Positions 50,166 through 59,984 of a DNA stretch of 64,000 nucleotides are shown here, in pieces. Source of the DNA: Pseudomonas sp. 6D_7.1_Bac1 (lineage in GTDB: Bacteria > Pseudomonadota > Gammaproteobacteria > Pseudomonadales > Pseudomonadaceae); NCBI RefSeq assembly GCF_025465945.1, contig NZ_JANLNW010000074.1, positions 1 to 64,000 of the forward strand. The letters run 5' to 3'. Every line of letters starts with the position of its first letter. The stretch's first letter is position 1. The notes below the pieces were generated by a model. It did no database searches. It worked only from the letters and a program-made list of their open reading frames with translations, and was not told where the DNA came from. Made by a program: the position numbers and the translations under genes.

Positions 50166-51827
50166 ATGAACGAGAACGTTGTGTTCGATTACATCGTGAT
50201 TGGCGGTGGTGCTGCCGGCTGTGTGGTCGCTGGCCGACTGTCGGAAGATCCAACCGTTTCAGTCTGCCTGCTGGAGGCTGGTGGCCCGGACAGCCATCCA
50301 CTGATACACATGCCTGCCGGCGTTGCAGTGATGGTGCCGACGTCAATCAACAACTGGCAATATCAGACAGTGCCCCAGGCGGGACTGAAGGGGCGAACCG
50401 GTTATCAACCCCGAGGCAAGACGCTGGGCGGCAGTTCGTCGATCAATGCCATGGCGTATCACCGCGGGCACCCGGAAGATTTCGACCGCTGGGCGGCCTT
50501 GGGTAATCCGGGCTGGAGCTATCAAGAGGTCCTGCCGTTCTTCAAGCGCGCCGAACACAACGAAAACTTCGACGACCCGCTGCACGGCCAGAACGGCCCG
50601 CTCAATGTGCGCTTCCACACCTCGCCCAATCCGTTTGGCGAAGTCTTTGTCGAGGCCGGCCTGCAGGCTGGCTATCCGGCTTGCCCCGATCAGAACGGGG
50701 CGACCATGGAAGGCTTCGGTCGCCTCCAGGTCATGCAAAAGGACGGGCAGCGTTGCAGTGCAGCGCGGGCCTATCTCACCCCCAATCGTGCACGGCCGAA
50801 CCTGCATATCGAAACCCACGCCCACGCCACGCGCATCCTCTTCGATGGCAAGCGCGCCGTCGGCATCGAGTTCATGCAGCACGGCTTCAAGTGTGTGATG
50901 CACGCACGCAGCGAGTTGATCCTGAGTTCTGGCGCCTTTGGCTCGCCACAATTGCTGCTGCTGTCCGGCATAGGCCCTGCGTCTCAACTGTTGAAGCACG
51001 ACATTGCCGTGATCCATGACCTGCCGGGCGTGGGCAAGAACCTGGTGGACCATATCGATTACGTTCATTCGTACCGGATTAAATCCCGCCGCCTCATGGG
51101 GCTGTCGTTGCTGGGCGTCTGGGATACGTTGAAAGCCGGCATCCGCTATTGGCGCCATCGCACCGGTCCACTGACCAGCAACTTCGCCGAGGCCTGCGCC
51201 TTCGTCAAAACCTCGCCGGACCTGCGCCAGGCGGACATCGAACTGGCCCTGACCATCGCCATGTTCGCCGATCACGGCCGTACGCTGTATCGCGGTCATG
51301 GCCTGAGTCTGCATGCCTGCCTGTTGCACCCCAAAAGCGCCGGTGAGCTGACCCTTGCCAGTGCCGACCCGCTGGCGGCACCGCTGATCGATCCGGCCTT
51401 CCTGACTCACCCGGACGACATCGCCACCCTGATCGAGGGCTACAAAATCATTCGCAAGGTCATGTCGACCCCGGCCTTCAAGGCATTCGCCCCAAAGGAC
51501 GTACTCGACACCCCGATGAACACCGACGCCGAAATCGAACAGGTACTGCGCAGCCGTTCCGACACGCTGTATCACCCGGTGGGCACCTGCAAAATGGGCG
51601 CCGATGCCATGGCCGTGGTGGACGCCCGCTTGAAGGTCCGCGGCCTTGAAGGTTTGCGCGTAGCCGACGCCTCGATCATGCCGACTATCATTGGTTGCAG
51701 CACCACGGCCGCCACCGTGATGATCGGCGAAAAAGCCGCGGACTTTATTCGCGAGGACCGCGCACTCAACGCCGCCGACACCTCAAAGGACGACCATGAA
51801 ACCACTGCAAGCCATCACCCGGCATAA
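50166..51827 (+). CDS. GMC-family FAD-dependent alcohol dehydrogenase/oxidase, 553 aa
   Basis: Oxidises an alcohol to an aldehyde. FAD-binding GGGAAGCVVAGRLSED near the N-terminus, GMC signature 1 (RGKTLGGSSSINAMAYHRGH), signature 2 (SSGAFGSPQLLLLSGIGPA) and the C-terminal catalytic His region (YHPVGTCKMG) are all present. The length is normal for choline- or alkanol-dehydrogenase-type GMC enzymes. It is divergent from the AraC regulator across about 215 bases and overlaps the small membrane protein behind it by 32 bases. Confidence 0.92.
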   Translation: MNENVVFDYIVIGGGAAGCVVAGRLSEDPTVSVCLLEAGGPDSHPLIHMPAGVAVMVPTSINNWQYQTVPQAGLKGRTGYQPRGKTLGGSSSINAMAYHRGHPEDFDRWAALGNPGWSYQEVLPFFKRAEHNENFDDPLHGQNGPLNVRFHTSPNPFGEVFVEAGLQAGYPACPDQNGATMEGFGRLQVMQKDGQRCSAARAYLTPNRARPNLHIETHAHATRILFDGKRAVGIEFMQHGFKCVMHARSELILSSGAFGSPQLLLLSGIGPASQLLKHDIAVIHDLPGVGKNLVDHIDYVHSYRIKSRRLMGLSLLGVWDTLKAGIRYWRHRTGPLTSNFAEACAFVKTSPDLRQADIELALTIAMFADHGRTLYRGHGLSLHACLLHPKSAGELTLASADPLAAPLIDPAFLTHPDDIATLIEGYKIIRKVMSTPAFKAFAPKDVLDTPMNTDAEIEQVLRSRSDTLYHPVGTCKMGADAMAVVDARLKVRGLEGLRVADASIMPTIIGCSTTAATVMIGEKAADFIREDRALNAADTSKDDHETTASHHPA

Positions 51828-52155
51828 TCTCCTGTTGCTTGCCGCCGTTGTCGAACTTGGCACCGGCCTGGCACTGCTGTTGGGGCCTGGCCTAGTCAGC
51901 CATTGGTTGCTGGGCATTGCTGGAACCGACCTGACCAACCTCTTTGCGCGGTTCTTCGGTGTTGCCCTGCTTGCGCTCGGGATCGCCTGTTGGCCCGCAA
52001 CGACAAGCACCGCAGCGATACGCGCGATGCTCGTCTACAACGGGGCGATTGCACTGTACCTGGCGTATGTCGGGCTGTTCATCAGCAGCGGCGTGCTGCT
52101 ATGGCCGGCAGTGCTGTTCCACGCGGTGATGACGGCGTTGCTTTTTCGACGTTAA
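51796..52155 (+). CDS. Small four-helix membrane protein, 119 aa
   Basis: Four hydrophobic helices across the whole length (LLLLAAVVELGTGLALLLGP, LFARFFGVALLALGIACWPA, AMLVYNGAIALYLAYVGLFI, GVLLWPAVLFHAVMTALLF). I cannot name its family with confidence; it resembles DUF4345-like small membrane proteins. Its start lies within the GMC gene end, so the two are co-translated. Confidence 0.75.
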   Translation: MKPLQAITRHNLLLLAAVVELGTGLALLLGPGLVSHWLLGIAGTDLTNLFARFFGVALLALGIACWPATTSTAAIRAMLVYNGAIALYLAYVGLFISSGVLLWPAVLFHAVMTALLFRR

Positions 52156-52245
52156 AGATCACCGATCAACCTGCAATGACCTGTCTCGCCTCACCCGCCA
52201 TGCAAAATGGACTCCTTTACTCTGTTGATCCAAAGGAGCATCTAC

Positions 52246-53367
52246 ATGGGAGTACTTGACGGCGTTCGTATCGTCGAAATCGCCGGGATCGGCCCGGGAC
52301 CGTTTTGTGGCATGTTGCTGGCCGACATGGGCGCCGAAGTGATTCTGATAGAACGCGCCGGCCCCCAAGGCGCCAACATGCTCGACCTGGGTCGGCACGG
52401 CATCGTCAATCGGGGTAAACGCTCAGTGGCCCTGGACCTCAAGGACCCTGAAGCGATTGAAGCCGTGCTGTGCCTCATCGAAGGCTCCGACGCGCTGATC
52501 GAAGGGATGCGCCCCGGTGTCATGGAACGCCTGGGGCTGGGCCCCGAAGTATGCCTGGCGCGTAACCCGCGACTGGTCTATGGGCGCATGACCGGTTGGG
52601 GCCAGCACGGCCCACTGGCTCAGGCGGCGGGTCACGACCTCAACTACATCGCACTCTCCGGTGCCTTGTGGTTCAGCGGTGAAGCCGGCTTGCCGCCGTT
52701 GGCACCACCGACGCTGGTGGGTGATCTGGGCGGCGGTGCGTTGTACCTGGCCATGGGCATTCTGGCTGGCATCATCAATGCCAGCACCAATGGGGTCGGG
52801 CAAGTCATCGATGCGGCAATCGTCGACGGCAGCGCCAACCTGATGAACCTGCTGCTCTCGGCACACTCGGCAGGCCAGCAACCGATGGAACGCGGCACGG
52901 GCTTGCTCGATGGCCCGCATTGGGCCAGAACCTATGCCTGCGCCGATGGTCATTTCATCAGCGTGCAAGCGCTCGAACCACAGTTCAATGCGTTGCTGTT
53001 CAGCACATTGGGATTGGCGGACGATCCGGACTTCAAGAGCCCTTATGACCCACGACGCTGGGAGGCCTTGCGCGCACGCCTGGCCGCGTTGTTTGCCAGT
53101 CAGCCGCGCCAACATTGGGTCGATCTGCTGGAGGGCAGCGACGCCTGTTTCGCCCCGGTGCTGACCCCGACTGAGGCCTTGGCCCATCCGCACATGGCGG
53201 CGCGTGGCGTGTACTCGCGGCGCGACGGTGTGCTGCAAGCCGCCCCGGCACCCCGTTTTTCAGCGACACCCTCGGCTATCGGCGATGTGCCTGAACGTGG
53301 CGAGCACACCACCCAGATACTGCGCAAGGCAGGTCTGAGTGACGCGCAGATCCAGCGCCTGATCTAA
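52246..53367 (+). CDS. CaiB/BaiF CoA-transferase family III, 373 aa
   Basis: Moves CoA between acids, like alpha-methylacyl-CoA racemase, formyl-CoA or bile-acid CoA transferases. Motifs: VRIVEIAGIGPGPFCGMLLA, LADMGAEVILIERAG, RGKRSVALDLKDPEAIEAVL, GWGQHGPLAQAAGHDLNYIA (with the catalytic Asp in GHDLNY). The high similarity to racemase-type members (EGMRPGVMERLGLGPEVC) suggests a 2-methylacyl-CoA epimerase for branched substrates. AAAGGAG lies nine to ten bases before the ATG at 52246. Confidence 0.9.
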   Translation: MGVLDGVRIVEIAGIGPGPFCGMLLADMGAEVILIERAGPQGANMLDLGRHGIVNRGKRSVALDLKDPEAIEAVLCLIEGSDALIEGMRPGVMERLGLGPEVCLARNPRLVYGRMTGWGQHGPLAQAAGHDLNYIALSGALWFSGEAGLPPLAPPTLVGDLGGGALYLAMGILAGIINASTNGVGQVIDAAIVDGSANLMNLLLSAHSAGQQPMERGTGLLDGPHWARTYACADGHFISVQALEPQFNALLFSTLGLADDPDFKSPYDPRRWEALRARLAALFASQPRQHWVDLLEGSDACFAPVLTPTEALAHPHMAARGVYSRRDGVLQAAPAPRFSATPSAIGDVPERGEHTTQILRKAGLSDAQIQRLI

Positions 53368-53378
53368 ACGCAGCGACC

Positions 53379-53414
53379 GACCGGCCGATGAGTCGACCGG
53401 TCAGTCGGCCGGTC
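53379..53414 (+). terminator. Inverted repeat after the CoA-transferase gene
   Basis: Arms TCGGCCGGTC and GACCGGCCGA-type sequences (53379-53388 and 53405-53414) with a GC-rich, partly palindromic interior. The following T tract is weak, so termination is likely but not certain. Confidence 0.5.
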
Positions 53415-53519
53415 AGTCTTTCAGAAACACGGCCATGGGACCTGACGCCGGTGAATCAACCGGCGCCCTCCTTCATCGACCTCAATACTCATGCTGACTT
53501 CTCTTGATTGTGGGATACA

Positions 53520-55298
53520 TCAACCGCGCGCCTTGCGCCGTCGACGCCACACCAGCAAACCGGCCAGCAACAACAGAGCGCCCATGATCGGCGGTGCGGC
53601 GGCTTTGAGCTTGGGCAGGACCACATGCTTCAACGCGTATAGCTGCCCCTGGTGCATGTAGTCATAACCGGCCGGCATCGGTAGCACACCGTTGGTCCGC
53701 GCGTATTCGGCGTAGTCGGCCTGCATGCTCTGGAAGCGTTCCGGCATCTGGTTCTGCAAGTCGAGCACTTCCCCTGGGTCAGTGGCGATGTTGTAGAGGT
53801 GCCATTGCTCGTTGCCCACCGGCTTGAGGCTTTTCACCAGTTTGTAATCGCCCTTGAACAACGCCGCGCTGCCGGACAACTCATAACCAATGGCCTGATC
53901 CTCGGGGTGTGCCCGTTCGGATACGCCGCGCAGCACTGGCACCAGGCTGCTGCCGATCATCGGCTCCACCGTCTTGCCCTGGTACTGGCCGTTATGGGCC
54001 GGGACCCCGGCCACTTCCAGTATCGTCGGGACAATGTCGGTCACATGAGCAAAGGCCTTGGAAATCCGGTTGCCCTGCATGCCCGGCACACCGGACACAA
54101 TCAATGGCGTACGCAACCCGCCCTCACCGGCAAAGAACTTGTAACCGCTCAACGGCGATGCCGCCGCACTGGCCCAGCTCGGGCCAATACTGTTGAATGC
54201 GCCCTTGGAACCCAAACGGTCGAGCTCGCGGGTGTAGTGCATTTCCAGCCACATTCTGAATGCCGGAACATCGTAGGGGTCCGTCGGCTCGCTGCCATTG
54301 TCGGAAAGAAACACGAACACCGTGTTCTCGTACTCACCCGCCGCTTTCAGATTGGCGACGAGCCGACCGACCTCCTGGTCCATGGCATCGGCCATGCCGG
54401 CATATACCTCCATTCGCCGGGCTTCGTAACGTTTTTGATCAGCACTCAGTGCGTCCCAGTTGCCGGTACTGCCCATGGTCAGCATGCCGGCATTTGCAGG
54501 AATCAACCCCAGTTCGACGGCTCGGGCTCGTCGAGCTTCGCGCAGGGCAGTCCAGCCTTTGTCATAAGCTCCCCGGTACTTGTCGATGAAATCCCTGGGC
54601 GCCTGCACCGGGATGTGGTTGGCCTGGAACCCCAGATAGGCGAAGAAAGGCTTGCCGTCCTGACGACCTGCCGAGATGTAGTCGATGGCCTTGCTGACGA
54701 TGAACGTCGACGAGTAGTAATCCTTGGGCAAGTGCGCGGGCTGGCCGTCCTCGAACCAGGACGCCTTGTCATACAACGGCGCGTAGGGGCGCTCTTCCCA
54801 GTTGTCCGAACCACTGTCGGCCTGGATGAACGAACGCTCGAAACCGCGATTGTTCGGCAAGGTGTCAGCGGTCTTGCCCAGGTGCCACTTCCCGCTGATG
54901 TAGGTGTGATAACCGTTGTCCTTGAGTTGTGTGGCCACGGTGATCGCATTGTCGTTGAGTACACCGCTGTAGCCGGGTTTGCCCAGATGCTCGTCCGGCA
55001 TGGTTTCCGGCATATTGCCCACGCCGTTACGGTGGTTGTCGACGCCCGTCATCAGCATCGAACGGGTGGGTGAGCAGGATGCTGTGACATGAAAGTCGGA
55101 AAAGCGCACACCCTCCCTGGCCAGGGTGTCGATGTTTGGTGTGGAAATTTCACTGCCGAACGAGCCGACATCGCTGTAGCCCCAATCGTCGGCCACCAGC
55201 ACCACGATGTTCGGTTTTTTCAACGGCGACGCGGCGACACTCAGCGAGCTGAAAGCCACGCACAGGGTGGCCAGAACGAAACGGTTCAAGGTGAACAT
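53520..55298 (-). CDS. Periplasmic arylsulfatase, 592 aa
   Basis: Hydrolyses sulfate esters. Signal peptide (MFTLNRFVLATLCVAFSSLS), metal-binding VLVADDWGYSDVGSFGS, the sulfatase active-site motif CSPTRSMLMTG whose Cys becomes formylglycine, ISGKWHLGKT and later FVFLSDNGSEPTDPY. A C-terminal hydrophobic helix with RRRRKAR (PIMGALLLLAGLLVWRRRR) may anchor it in the membrane. It converges with the CoA-transferase gene and lies 43 bases downstream of the aldehyde dehydrogenase on the same strand. Confidence 0.92.
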   Translation of the reverse strand: MFTLNRFVLATLCVAFSSLSVAASPLKKPNIVVLVADDWGYSDVGSFGSEISTPNIDTLAREGVRFSDFHVTASCSPTRSMLMTGVDNHRNGVGNMPETMPDEHLGKPGYSGVLNDNAITVATQLKDNGYHTYISGKWHLGKTADTLPNNRGFERSFIQADSGSDNWEERPYAPLYDKASWFEDGQPAHLPKDYYSSTFIVSKAIDYISAGRQDGKPFFAYLGFQANHIPVQAPRDFIDKYRGAYDKGWTALREARRARAVELGLIPANAGMLTMGSTGNWDALSADQKRYEARRMEVYAGMADAMDQEVGRLVANLKAAGEYENTVFVFLSDNGSEPTDPYDVPAFRMWLEMHYTRELDRLGSKGAFNSIGPSWASAAASPLSGYKFFAGEGGLRTPLIVSGVPGMQGNRISKAFAHVTDIVPTILEVAGVPAHNGQYQGKTVEPMIGSSLVPVLRGVSERAHPEDQAIGYELSGSAALFKGDYKLVKSLKPVGNEQWHLYNIATDPGEVLDLQNQMPERFQSMQADYAEYARTNGVLPMPAGYDYMHQGQLYALKHVVLPKLKAAAPPIMGALLLLAGLLVWRRRRKARG

Positions 55299-55341
55299 CT
55301 ACGAGTTCCTTGCTGAATTTTTCAAGGACAGCGAACGCCAT

Positions 55342-56811
55342 TCAAGGCTTCAATAGAGCGCCGATCACGCGCCGAAACAACCTGCCATAAGGCGGTCGCA
55401 ACAGGCCCATCACATCGAACCGTGGTGGCATGAACACCGAGCGCTCCAGACTGAACGCCTTGAACCCATACCCACCGCGATAACGACCAAAGCCCGAGTG
55501 ACCACAGCCACCAAACGGCAAATCCGTCTGGAACAGGTGCTGCATGACTTCGTTGATACAGGCGCCCCCCGAATGGGTGCGCTCCAGCACATGCCTGGCT
55601 TCGGCACGGTCGTCACCGAAGTAGTACAGCGCCAGAGGTCGCGGGCGCGCATTGATGTAGTCGAGCGCTTCGCTGATGTGACGATAGCTGCGAATCGGTA
55701 GCAGCGGGCCGAACACTTCCTCTTGCATGGCCAGTGTCGTGTCCGACGGATCAACCAGCAGGGTCGGTGCGATCTTGCGCGAAGTGCTCAAGTCTTCATT
55801 GCCCGGATTGACCTCGATAATCCGCACGCCCCGCTCACGGGCGTCTTGCAGACAGGCCTGCATTCGCCGGTATTGCCCGGGTGTCGCCATTGCGGTGTAG
55901 TCCGGATTGTTCAGCAGCGTCGGGAACAGGCGGCGCAACTCGGCCTGCATGCAGCTCAACAGGCGCTCGCGATCATCCTCGTGCACCAGCACATAATCCG
56001 GCGCGATACAGGCCTGCCCGCTACTGACTCCCTTCCCGCCCCAGATGCGTCTGGCGGCGTTTTCAAGGTCCGCTCCCCGACCAATGATGGTCGGAGATTT
56101 GCCGCCCAACTCAAGGGTTAACGGTGTCAGGTTTTCAGCTGCGGCGCGCATCACCAGGCGCCCGACCCGTGGGCTGCCGGTGAACACCAGATGATCCAGC
56201 GGCATGGCGGAGAACGCCGCGCCCAGTTCGGCGCCACCGATAAAGGCTGCCACCTCGCTGTCATCGAACTGCTCGGCCAGCAGTTCAATCAGCAGACCGG
56301 CCGTTGCCGGTGACAACTCAGAGAACAGGATAATCGCCCGGTTACCGGCCGCCAGCGCTTCGGCCAGTGGCCCCAGCGCGATGGCGATGGGAAAGTTCCA
56401 GGGCGAGATGATGCCTATCGTGCCCAGTGGCTGGTAGTGAATCTCGGCCCTGGCGCCCAACCAGCCGCTGCCCAATTCGGTCTTGCGGCGTTCCGGGCGC
56501 ATCCAGCGGTGAACATGGTCACGCGCGTACTTGAGCCCCTGAACCGGCAACAGCACATCGGCCATCAGCGACTGGTCATGACTGCGCCAGGTAAAGTCGC
56601 TGGCCAATGCTTCGCACAACCGCTGCTGATTATCGACCAACAGCTTTATGACTCGGTTTATTCGCTCGATACGCAAGGCGGCTGGCGCTGGCCCCTCGGC
56701 CAGGGATGCGGCTTGCTGACGGGCAAGAACGGCACGTACCCGCTCGGGTGCAGACACAGTGCTTGCGTCAGTATCGGAACACGTCTTCTGGTCGTGCAGT
56801 GCAGAGTTCAT
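55342..56811 (-). CDS. Aldehyde dehydrogenase, coniferyl-aldehyde-dehydrogenase type, 489 aa
   Basis: NAD(P)-dependent oxidation of an aldehyde to an acid. Motifs: GIISPWNFPIAIALGPLAEA, LELGGKSPTII (catalytic Glu), SSGQACIAPDYVLV (catalytic Cys), EEVFGPLLPI. The length and C-terminal part (GGCGHSGFGRYRGGYGFKAF) match the coniferyl aldehyde / membrane-associated ALDH group. The C-terminal hydrophobic RRVIGALL region may contact the membrane. ATG 56811 is preferred over an upstream frame that overlaps the next gene. It probably oxidises the product of the GMC enzyme. Confidence 0.9.
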   Translation of the reverse strand: MNSALHDQKTCSDTDASTVSAPERVRAVLARQQAASLAEGPAPAALRIERINRVIKLLVDNQQRLCEALASDFTWRSHDQSLMADVLLPVQGLKYARDHVHRWMRPERRKTELGSGWLGARAEIHYQPLGTIGIISPWNFPIAIALGPLAEALAAGNRAIILFSELSPATAGLLIELLAEQFDDSEVAAFIGGAELGAAFSAMPLDHLVFTGSPRVGRLVMRAAAENLTPLTLELGGKSPTIIGRGADLENAARRIWGGKGVSSGQACIAPDYVLVHEDDRERLLSCMQAELRRLFPTLLNNPDYTAMATPGQYRRMQACLQDARERGVRIIEVNPGNEDLSTSRKIAPTLLVDPSDTTLAMQEEVFGPLLPIRSYRHISEALDYINARPRPLALYYFGDDRAEARHVLERTHSGGACINEVMQHLFQTDLPFGGCGHSGFGRYRGGYGFKAFSLERSVFMPPRFDVMGLLRPPYGRLFRRVIGALLKP

Positions 56812-56821
56812 GTGCGTCGCC

Positions 56822-58873
56822 CTATTGTGCGGACGGATTTGGCCCGACCAGTTCGAAGTCCGGTGAGAACTTGTCCAGCGAGCCGAGCACGTCATAGACC
56901 GCCACTTTGCTGCCATCGATCTTCAGGTCGCCCTTGAACACCGCCTCAATCGGCGACTCTTTCTCCGCCAGAATGGCGTTGAGCGTCTCGCGTGTCAGGG
57001 TAATCGTGGCGTCGGCCTTCTCTGCGTTGTAATCGGCAATATAGGTCAACGCCGAGTTTTCCAGATTGAGCGTGTAACGCTTGCCCGAGGTACCGATATC
57101 GGTGAAGTTCCAGTTGAGGACAATGTGTTTACCCTCGACATCGGGAGCCTTCAGACGGACACCCAGATAATCGAAAATACTGTCGATGGTCAGCGCCCGG
57201 AGCATATCGGGGCTGGCGGTACGCATTGGTGAAGCCAGTTTCTTGCCTCCACTGCGATGCTCCATGGCGGCGGCCAGGTAGCTGTTGCGCTCAACCGCCG
57301 ACTCGGCCTGGTAGCCCAATTGTTCCAGGGCATCGGCAGCCAGTTCTCTCGCCGCACTGTTGTTCGGTTCGGCGTAAATCAAATGGCTCATGGCTTGTGC
57401 CACCCAACGGTACTCACCGTTGGCAAAGTCGGTGCGGGCGTGGGCGAGCACAGCATCGGCACCGCCGCCATAGGCGACAAATTTCTTGCCGTAATCAGTG
57501 TCAGACAATGCATCCAGATGTGCCGGATTGGCGTCATACCAGCCCATGTACTCTTGGTACACCGCCTTGGAGTTGCGCTGCACTGAACCGTAGAAACCGT
57601 GGGTGAAGGTTTCGCTGGCCAGGCTCGCCGGGACGTGATCGCGCATGTATTCGGCAATCTCGACGGGTTTATAGCCCTTGTTGATCAGGCGCAACGATTG
57701 GTCGTGCAGCCACTTGTACATGTCCCGTTGCTTGGACAGGTAGTTGACTACGCGCTCATGCCCAAACACCGGCCAACCATGCTGACTCACCAGGGTGTCG
57801 GTTCCCGGGGCAAACTGATGCAGGGCCTCGTTAAGGTACTTAGACCAGGCCAGGCCATCGCGGATGGTCGCCCCACGCAGCGTCAGCAGCTGATGCTGGG
57901 TGGGCAGTGCCAACTCACCGGTATCGAGTACCTTGAACTGCGGGAAGTAGTGGACGAACTCGGCCGGTGCCTCGGCCCCCGGCGCCAGCATGTTGACGAT
58001 TTCTACGCCATCGATGGTCAGCGTCTGGACTGGCTGACTGAGTTCAATGGTCGGCGGGATCATCGTAATGGTGCCGTTGGACAGGGCCTTCGCGCCACCC
58101 AGGTCGACCTGACCCTGAACACTACGCGGCAAGGTCGTGCCGAACTGGTACTCGGCGCGCCGGCTCATGGCGTTGCCAGCCATCACGTTCTCGGCGACCG
58201 CGGTCTTCATGAATCCTGCCGGGGCGATGATCTGTACCTTGCCCGCCTTCACATCCTCTTCATCGACGATGCCGCGAATACCGGCGAAGTGATCGACGTG
58301 ACTGTGGTTGTAGAACACCGCCACCACCGGTTTTCTCGGCCGATGCTGGTAGTACAACTCAAGCGCCGCATGCGCCACCTCGGTGGCCAGGTTGCAGTCA
58401 ACGATGATCAGGCCGGTATTGCCTTCGATGATGGTCATGTTGGTCAGGTCAAGACCGCGCACCTGGTAAAAACCGTCGGTGACCTTGAACAGCCCACTGG
58501 ACATGGCTCTTTGAGCCTGCTGCCAAAGACTCGGGTTAACCGTTGCCGGTGCATCCGCGCTGGCAAAAAATTCATAGCCTTTGAGGCTGTACACCACATG
58601 ACCATCGGCCGCGGTGGTTTCGGCGTCGGGGATAGTGGCAATAAACCCGCGCTGGATATCGGCGTCCACTTCGTGATCAACAGGCGGCATTTTCTGTGCC
58701 GTGGCCGCGTTGACGGCGATGGTCGCCGCCGTCGCCGCTTTCTGGCCGCCCTGACCCGCGCTGTTTTCGCCGGTCTGCCAATGAATGCCAGTCTGCGCGC
58801 GCGACCACTGCAGCGCCCCCACAATACTGGCGGCCAGCACTGACACCGTCAGCACGACGCGGATAGTTTTCAT
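56822..58873 (-). CDS. SdsA-like alkylsulfatase (metallo-beta-lactamase fold), 683 aa
   Basis: Cleaves the sulfate from alkyl sulfates such as SDS or branched analogues. Signal peptide (VLTVSVLAASIVGALQWSRA), the metal motif NHSHVDHFAGIRG, the catalytic metallo-beta-lactamase domain (about 115-390), an alkylsulfatase dimerisation domain (about 400-540) and a C-terminal SCP2-like lipid-binding domain (about 550-680). This domain order is that of the P. aeruginosa SdsA1 family. The gene is divergent from the beta-oxidation genes starting at 59149, with a 275-base gap that should hold both promoters. Confidence 0.93.
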   Translation of the reverse strand: MKTIRVVLTVSVLAASIVGALQWSRAQTGIHWQTGENSAGQGGQKAATAATIAVNAATAQKMPPVDHEVDADIQRGFIATIPDAETTAADGHVVYSLKGYEFFASADAPATVNPSLWQQAQRAMSSGLFKVTDGFYQVRGLDLTNMTIIEGNTGLIIVDCNLATEVAHAALELYYQHRPRKPVVAVFYNHSHVDHFAGIRGIVDEEDVKAGKVQIIAPAGFMKTAVAENVMAGNAMSRRAEYQFGTTLPRSVQGQVDLGGAKALSNGTITMIPPTIELSQPVQTLTIDGVEIVNMLAPGAEAPAEFVHYFPQFKVLDTGELALPTQHQLLTLRGATIRDGLAWSKYLNEALHQFAPGTDTLVSQHGWPVFGHERVVNYLSKQRDMYKWLHDQSLRLINKGYKPVEIAEYMRDHVPASLASETFTHGFYGSVQRNSKAVYQEYMGWYDANPAHLDALSDTDYGKKFVAYGGGADAVLAHARTDFANGEYRWVAQAMSHLIYAEPNNSAARELAADALEQLGYQAESAVERNSYLAAAMEHRSGGKKLASPMRTASPDMLRALTIDSIFDYLGVRLKAPDVEGKHIVLNWNFTDIGTSGKRYTLNLENSALTYIADYNAEKADATITLTRETLNAILAEKESPIEAVFKGDLKIDGSKVAVYDVLGSLDKFSPDFELVGPNPSAQ

Positions 58874-59148
58874 CGCAAGGTCTCTCTCTAATTGTTATTG
58901 GATTGCCGTTGCGATGGTGCAAGCAAGTGCGCCTGATTTGCTGGTCTTCTCAATCAATTCATCTGTCTCTACAGGCTGGGTAGCGCCAGCTTGACGCCCC
59001 TCTATTGCCCCACCCTGCGGACCACCGCTTTCGTTGCAATGACCTGCGACAGCACAGGCCGCATTCCTACTATCGCCCTATCAACTGCGACAGCACGGCG
59101 GCGCCGCATGCCCTGACAATCGCGCCCTAACAATAAAGAGGAGTTGTC

Positions 59149-59934
59149 ATGACTGAAGATGTCTTGCTGTATGAAACCATCGGCCCGGTTGCGCGCCTGA
59201 CGCTCAACCGTCCCAAGGCGATGAACGCGCTGAACCTGGCGGTTCTCTTCGAACTCGAACAGCATCTGGGCGAGATCGCCGCCGATGATGACCTGCGGAC
59301 GGTGATCCTTACCGGCAGCGGTCCGGCCTTCTGCGCGGGTGCCGATCTGAAAGAAGTCCTCGCGGGCTCCAGCCTGGCCGCTGGCGAAGCCGACTTTCTC
59401 GACCGTGCCAATCAGGTCTTCGGCCTGCTGCGCAATTTCCCCAAACCGGTGATTGCCGCGCTCAACGGCGTGACCATGGCCGGCGGCCTGGAACTGGCCA
59501 TGTGCGCAGACATCGTGGTCGCTGCGCAAAGTGCGACCCTAGCTGACGCTCACGCCAACTTCGGCGTGTACCCAGGCGCCGGTGGCGCGGCGGTGCTGCC
59601 GCGGCTGATCCCGCTGAACATGGCGATGTACCTGCTGATGACCGGCAAATCCTTGTCGGCCACCGAAATGAAAGTCTACGGCCTGGTCTGTGAAGTCCAC
59701 GCCGATGCAGCCCTCGCCGACGCCGCCCTGGCCTTGGCGCAACAGATCGCCAAAAAGAGCCCGATTGCCCTGCGCCGCATGAAAGAAGTGGCTCGCGCCT
59801 CGTCCGACAAATCCCGCGACGACGCCTTGCAGCACGAGCAAGTGATGTTGCGTCAGCACCTGCGCACCGCCGACTTCCAGGAAGGCTTGCTGGCGTTCGG
59901 AGAACGCCGTGCACCGCACTTCAAAGGCTATTGA
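59149..59934 (+). CDS. Enoyl-CoA hydratase/isomerase, 261 aa
   Basis: Adds water to a 2-enoyl-CoA in beta-oxidation. The crotonase fold motifs are visible: PKAMNALNLAVLFELE, GSGPAFCAGADLKEVLAG (oxyanion hole), AALNGVTMAGGLELAMCADI, ADAHANFGVYPGAGGAAVLP. The second catalytic Glu region is somewhat altered (NFGVYPGAGG), so isomerase or hydratase cannot be separated by eye. GAGGAG lies six to seven bases before the ATG. First gene of a five-gene catabolic operon. Confidence 0.92.
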   Translation: MTEDVLLYETIGPVARLTLNRPKAMNALNLAVLFELEQHLGEIAADDDLRTVILTGSGPAFCAGADLKEVLAGSSLAAGEADFLDRANQVFGLLRNFPKPVIAALNGVTMAGGLELAMCADIVVAAQSATLADAHANFGVYPGAGGAAVLPRLIPLNMAMYLLMTGKSLSATEMKVYGLVCEVHADAALADAALALAQQIAKKSPIALRRMKEVARASSDKSRDDALQHEQVMLRQHLRTADFQEGLLAFGERRAPHFKGY

Positions 59935-59984
59935 GCCGCAACGCCCCCAAGGCTTTGCACGCGATCACCTCACAGGAACAGACA